Shown: positions 60,917 through 64,000 of the stretch, one piece after another | How the letters are laid out: each line of letters begins with the position of its first letter | Numbering within the stretch: the first letter of the stretch is position 1 | From: an uncultured Pseudomonadota bacterium | GTDB taxonomy: Bacteria; Pseudomonadota; Alphaproteobacteria; RF32; CAG-239 | Reading direction: 5' to 3' | DNA length: 64,000 bases | Assembly (NCBI GenBank): GCA_902788365.1 | Contig: CADAJN010000008.1 | Span: 1-64,000, forward strand | Translations under genes and position numbers: made by a program | Notes under the pieces: generated by a model | Database searches by the model: none | What the model saw: only the letters and a program-made list of their open reading frames with translations | What the model was told of the DNA's origin: nothing

Positions 60917-61813
60917 ATGTCGGAAATCACCACTGTCTTGACTGAGTTTTCAAAAACTTTCAATACCTATTTGGAACAGTGTTTTCCGTTGCCGCAAGGC
61001 GCTGAAAAACGCGTTATAGAAGCCATGAAATATTCGGTTATGAACGGCGGTAAACGCCTGCGTCCTTTTTTGATGTGTGAATGTGCAGCCCTGTTCGGCG
61101 TAAAACATGACGTTTCTTTTCCGGCAGCGGCGGCTTTGGAAATGCTCCACTCTTATTCGCTGATTCATGACGACTTACCCGCCATGGATAACGACGACCT
61201 GCGCCGTGGCAAACCGACTTGCCACAAACAATTTGACGAAGCAACAGCCATTTTAGCCGGCGACGGTTTACTTACTTATGCTTTTCAATTTCTATCCAAT
61301 GCCTTGGAAATTCGTCCGGAAATCCGCCTGACATTGGTGCAATTATTGTCTGATGCAGCCGGCGCTTTCGGCGGCATGGTGGCCGGACAAACGCTTGATT
61401 TATATGCCACGCCGACCGGCAATAAAGCCGCTGATGAAGATATTATCGCCCGCTTGGAAGCGATGAAAACCGGTCGTCTGCTGCGCTATGCCGTTGAAGC
61501 CGGCGCCGTTTTAGGACAAGCTCCGCTTGACGTGCGACAAACGCTGGTTAAATATTCGCGCTTAATCGGACAGGCCTTTCAAATTGCCGATGACATTCTG
61601 GACCGCGAAGGCGAACAGCACATTGTCGGCAAAACCCTGCATAAAGACGATTCTCAAAACAAATTTACCTATGTGGCATATTACGGCATTGAGCCGGCAC
61701 GGCAAAAGGCGCAAGATTTAATTAAATCAGCGATTGCCGAACTGCAAACCTTTGGTCCTGAAGCTGATAATTTGCGCGCTCTGGCTCAATACATCATTGA
61801 CCGCAAATATTAA
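60917..61813 (+). CDS. ispA: Farnesyl/geranyl diphosphate synthase
   Basis: Condenses isopentenyl diphosphate with allylic diphosphates to give C10-C15 precursors for quinones and undecaprenyl phosphate. The 298-residue product has GGKRLRPFL near residue 43, the first aspartate-rich motif DDLPAMDNDDLRRGKPT near residue 80, and the second QIADDILDREG near residue 222. The ATG at 60917 has GAGGA upstream inside the end of xseB. Product chain length is inferred from similarity to IspA. Confidence 0.93.
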   Translation: MSEITTVLTEFSKTFNTYLEQCFPLPQGAEKRVIEAMKYSVMNGGKRLRPFLMCECAALFGVKHDVSFPAAAALEMLHSYSLIHDDLPAMDNDDLRRGKPTCHKQFDEATAILAGDGLLTYAFQFLSNALEIRPEIRLTLVQLLSDAAGAFGGMVAGQTLDLYATPTGNKAADEDIIARLEAMKTGRLLRYAVEAGAVLGQAPLDVRQTLVKYSRLIGQAFQIADDILDREGEQHIVGKTLHKDDSQNKFTYVAYYGIEPARQKAQDLIKSAIAELQTFGPEADNLRALAQYIIDRKY

Positions 61814-61839
61814 TTTTTCATACAGCTCTTTTATTAAAA

Positions 61840-61862
61840 CCGCCCGCCATAACAGCGGGCGG
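61840..61862 (-). terminator. Hairpin after ispA, terminator on the minus strand
   Basis: CCGCCCGC and GCGGGCGG form a perfect 8-bp stem; on the minus strand TTTTAAT follows, on the plus strand there is no T-run. The adjoining sequence 61868-61912 contains GGTC / GACC and GGCA / TGCC arms that may be part of another RNA structure. Confidence 0.5.
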
Positions 61863-61949
61863 CGCCGTTCGCGGTCTTTGACCAAAGGCAGCTAACTCTG
61901 CCTTCCGGTCGCCTTGTTGCAGCGATTATTTTCAGTTTTTCGCCACAAC

Positions 61950-61976
61950 AAAAAAGCCGTCTTTTCAAAAGACAGC
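61950..61976 (-). terminator. Terminator of the structured non-coding RNA
   Basis: On the minus strand GCTGTCTTTT and AAAAGACGGC pair around a single G and are followed by six T. Confidence 0.75.
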
Positions 61977-62130
61977 TGGAGATTGAAAGCTATTCACACG
62001 AGATAGTGCGGTATATTCACCGCAACGGTTTATTCTACCGCTCTCCAGCCAACGCTGAAAAGCTAGTAAAGTTCGTCTTTACTGACGCGTGTGAGAAGGC
62101 TTTCAAACCTCCGAGCGCATCTCTGCGCCT
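61950..62130 (-). ncRNA. Structured non-coding RNA, 6S-like architecture
   Basis: About 180 bases on the minus strand, with promoter and terminator. An interrupted closing helix is formed by GGAG / CTCC (61978, 62109), GAAAGC / GCTTTC (61985, 62099) and CACACG / CGTGTG (61995, 62088). Inside are AGTAAAG / CTTTACT (62065-62083), a 10-bp stem GCTCTCCAGC / GCTGAAAAGC with a 4-base loop (62040-62063), CGGT / ACCG and TGCGGT / ACCGCA (62007-62024). A 5' hairpin lies at 62115-62128. Size and a long helix with an open centre recall 6S RNA, but I do not recognise its conserved sequence. Confidence 0.6.
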
Positions 62131-62136
62131 CGTTAT

Positions 62137-62165
62137 TTTATAAAACATTTTTATGCCCTTGTCCA
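62137..62165 (-). promoter_or_regulatory. Promoter of the structured non-coding RNA
   Basis: On the minus strand TGGACA (62160-62165) and TATAAA (62137-62142) are 17 bases apart, about 7 bases before the inferred 5' end. Confidence 0.6.
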
Positions 62166-62269
62166 GCAAAAAACACCGCTCTGACTTAAATTAAGCAGTT
62201 GCAAAAGTCAATAAAGCGTGATATACTGAATACATAAAAGCAACATTATAATTATGCCGGAGGTGTGCC

Positions 62270-62752
62270 ATGACTGAAATGAAAAAAACAGCAGTGCAAC
62301 AGTTTGATGAAAAATTGGCCGCATGCAACGACAAAGATGCGCTTTTAGTATTAGCGCGCGATTCCATTCGGATTTCAGATTCGCAATGTGGTTTAGATGA
62401 AAGACGCCTGCCCCGACAAAAAGCCATCTTAGATTTAGCTCTGCGCATTGTGGAACTCGGCCGTCTAAAAGGCAAAATCAATACCAACGGTAAACTGGCT
62501 CTGATTATGAAAAAATACGGCGACCTCAAACTTGGTTCGCCCGAGCATTTTCACAGCGATTTTAAAAAGACTTTTCCGGAAGAATATCAACAAATCGGTG
62601 CCGAAAAACGCAAAGAGCGTATGCGCGCCAAACTAAAAACCGAAAGTCAGGCCGCTCTGCAAAAACCGACCGTCAATGCACCGCAAACGGCAACGCCGCG
62701 CAAGCCGAATTTGCAAATGATGGCGCGCAGCCGCAGCGCATTGTATCAATAA
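62270..62752 (+). CDS. Hypothetical cytoplasmic protein
   Basis: Unrecognised basic protein of 160 residues. Residues 1-110 are helical (DKDALLVLARDSIRISDSQ, LDLALRIVELGRLKGKI), and the tail is rich in Pro, Gln, Ala and Thr and ends ARSRSALYQ, probably disordered. No signal or membrane segment. GGAGG precedes the ATG. Its promoter must share the region of the minus-strand RNA, so the two may interfere. Confidence 0.62.
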   Translation: MTEMKKTAVQQFDEKLAACNDKDALLVLARDSIRISDSQCGLDERRLPRQKAILDLALRIVELGRLKGKINTNGKLALIMKKYGDLKLGSPEHFHSDFKKTFPEEYQQIGAEKRKERMRAKLKTESQAALQKPTVNAPQTATPRKPNLQMMARSRSALYQ

Positions 62753-62772
62753 AATATTTTACCTGATTGTCC

Positions 62773-63768
62773 TTAAATGCCCTCAGCTTTATATGGCCGT
62801 GACAGCAATCCGTGCATGGCATCTTCCAATGACACGCCGTTAAACAACAACTGATAGACCATAGCACAAATCGGCATTTCAACTCCCAACGCGCGTGCCC
62901 GTTTTTCCACCGCACGCGCCGTATAAATACCTTCTACCGTGCGCGTATTTTCCGCCACCAATTTTTGCGCCGAACCACTGACACCAACCTCATAACCAAA
63001 GCTGAAATTACGCGATTGCGAGCAATTTGCCGTCAGCACCAAATCACCCATGCCGCACATTCCCATCATGGTTTGCAAATCGCCGCCCAACGCCTTGGAA
63101 AAACGCGCCATTTCGTGAAATCCGCGTGTAATCAACGCCGCTCGCGCCCCATCGCCAAGCGCCGCTCCTTCCACAATGCCGGAAGCAATCGCAATCACAT
63201 TTTTTATACTTCCGCCCACTTGCGGTGAAATCATATCGGTGGTCAAATATGGTCTGAAATATGTTGTGCCGAGCATCTGTGTTAATCTTTCGGCAATGCT
63301 TTTATCTTGGCAGGCAATCGTCACCGAAGCGATTTTGCGGCGCGCCACATCAATTGCAAACCCCGGCCCCGACAGCACGGCGATTGTTGTATCCGGAATC
63401 TCCTCAGCGGCAATTTCCGATAACATTTTGCCGGTTGTCTGCTCAATGCCTTTGGCGCATAAAACCAAAATTGTTTCTTTTTTCACATACGGCTTAATTT
63501 GTTTCATTGTATCACGCGTCCACTGCGCCGAAACTGTCAGCAATACTACATCTGAAAACTCAAAAACCTCAGCCACATTTGCGGTTGCCTTAATTTTATC
63601 GCAAAGCGGAATATCCGGCAAAAAGCGCTTATTAACATGGGCATAGTTAATTGATTCCACCACATCTTCTTCACGCGCCCAGCACAAAACTTCATTTTCG
63701 GCGCGACTGGCCGTAAGTGCCAACGCCGTTCCCCAAATACCTGTGCCGACAATTCCGATTCTTTTCAT
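62773..63768 (-). CDS. gpsA: Glycerol-3-phosphate dehydrogenase [NAD(P)+]
   Basis: Reduces dihydroxyacetone phosphate to glycerol-3-phosphate for phospholipid synthesis. The 331-residue product has the nucleotide-binding GIVGTGIWGTALA at the N-terminus, LCAKGIEQTTGKMLSE near residue 108, LSGPGFAIDVARR near residue 135, the catalytic lysine in GGSIKNVIAIASGIVEG near residue 187 and GMCGMGDLVLTANCSQSRN near residue 238. Full length. The start is preceded by GGAG. Confidence 0.95.
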   Translation of the reverse strand: MKRIGIVGTGIWGTALALTASRAENEVLCWAREEDVVESINYAHVNKRFLPDIPLCDKIKATANVAEVFEFSDVVLLTVSAQWTRDTMKQIKPYVKKETILVLCAKGIEQTTGKMLSEIAAEEIPDTTIAVLSGPGFAIDVARRKIASVTIACQDKSIAERLTQMLGTTYFRPYLTTDMISPQVGGSIKNVIAIASGIVEGAALGDGARAALITRGFHEMARFSKALGGDLQTMMGMCGMGDLVLTANCSQSRNFSFGYEVGVSGSAQKLVAENTRTVEGIYTARAVEKRARALGVEMPICAMVYQLLFNGVSLEDAMHGLLSRPYKAEGI

Positions 63769-63856
63769 TTCAAAACTCCATAAACGTTTATTTTACAGAT
63801 TTTAATCGGCTCACCTGATAATTGCAAGATATTATATAAAAACTGTTCACATCTGA

Positions 63857-64000
63857 TTATTCATATACTGTGGCAGCGCGCTGTCGGCCTTGCTTTTTGG
63901 CCGGCTCTGCCGATTTTTCGGTTTTCGCCCCTTCGGCAATATGCTGCGCCACTTTAGACTTTGCAATGGCTGTCAATATTTCCGTATACGATACGCTATC
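63857..64000 (-). CDS. C-terminal end of a gene cut by the window edge
   Basis: Forty-seven codons remain, ending in KKQGRQRAATVYE and a stop. The segment begins DSVSYTEILTAIAKSKVAQ and becomes Lys/Glu/Ala-rich. It is on the same strand as gpsA and lies 88 bases upstream of it. tsaD often precedes gpsA in alphaproteobacteria, but this tail does not look like TsaD, so no identity is given. Confidence 0.5.
   Translation of the reverse strand, partial: DSVSYTEILTAIAKSKVAQHIAEGAKTEKSAEPAKKQGRQRAATVYE

Noticed and set aside
61868..61912. Signal recognition particle RNA on the minus strand
   Set aside because: CCGGAAGG is present, but the conserved GGTCAGG and AGCAGCC sides of the SRP helix are missing.

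Overview
This is an AT-rich bacterial chromosome segment that most likely comes from a host- or gut-associated alphaproteobacterium. The best evidence is a circularly permuted two-piece tmRNA gene (acceptor piece first, coding piece second) followed directly by an alpha-type sspB and a small ribbon-helix-helix gene of a kind I associate with alphaproteobacteria. Genes for osmoregulated periplasmic glucans, LptG, Lgt, lipoproteins and an autotransporter indicate a Gram-negative envelope. One gene (39353-39832) looks foreign in style. No rRNA, CRISPR array or complete insertion sequence is visible.

Layout. 1-9,400: opgG-opgH glucan synthesis, a fic / Y-family polymerase operon with a repeat-rich promoter, then small metabolic genes (GNAT, Nudix, TIM-barrel, acetyltransferase). 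9,400-21,400: envelope and surface genes: a 1372-residue Pmp-like autotransporter, an HD hydrolase, a Bor-like lipoprotein, and a two-gene operon ending in a 1464-residue protein with a type IV prepilin N-terminus. 21,400-31,900: mostly housekeeping (sodC, gmk, cysK, lptG, an SDR, a polytopic membrane protein, a kinase-like protein), with a 52-residue membrane protein after lptG. 31,950-37,870: a probable genomic island of about 5.7 kb. It carries a serine recombinase, three glycosyltransferases, a pyruvyltransferase-like gene and a nucleotidyltransferase, is flanked by direct repeats, and ends beside tRNA-Ser(CGA), whose 3' end occurs in three extra partial copies.

38,000-47,100: a repeat-rich zone with two very large proteins of unknown function (987 and 844 residues) and many short palindromic repeats. 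47,100-53,100: queA, a degenerate GGDEF protein, lgt, a YbjN-like protein, a structured RNA leader in front of a small HTH gene, an acyl-ACP thioesterase and a lytic transglycosylase. 53,400-64,000: ssrA-sspB-RHH, metG-SNase-like-trkH, flavin reductase and N-formylglutamate amidohydrolase-like genes, xseB-ispA, a structured non-coding RNA on the minus strand, a hypothetical gene, gpsA and the end of one more gene.

How they work together. ssrA and sspB form one trans-translation unit: the RNA adds a degradation tag and SspB delivers tagged proteins to ClpXP. opgG/opgH, lptG, lgt, the transglycosylase and the lipoproteins build the envelope. The autotransporter, the giant pilin-like protein and the island glycosyltransferases would shape the cell surface. 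The most unusual parts are the giant pilin-like operon, a two-copy intergenic element whose helices covary, an RNA leader carrying a perfect 12-nt anti-Shine-Dalgarno sequence, and the tRNA-Ser-linked island.
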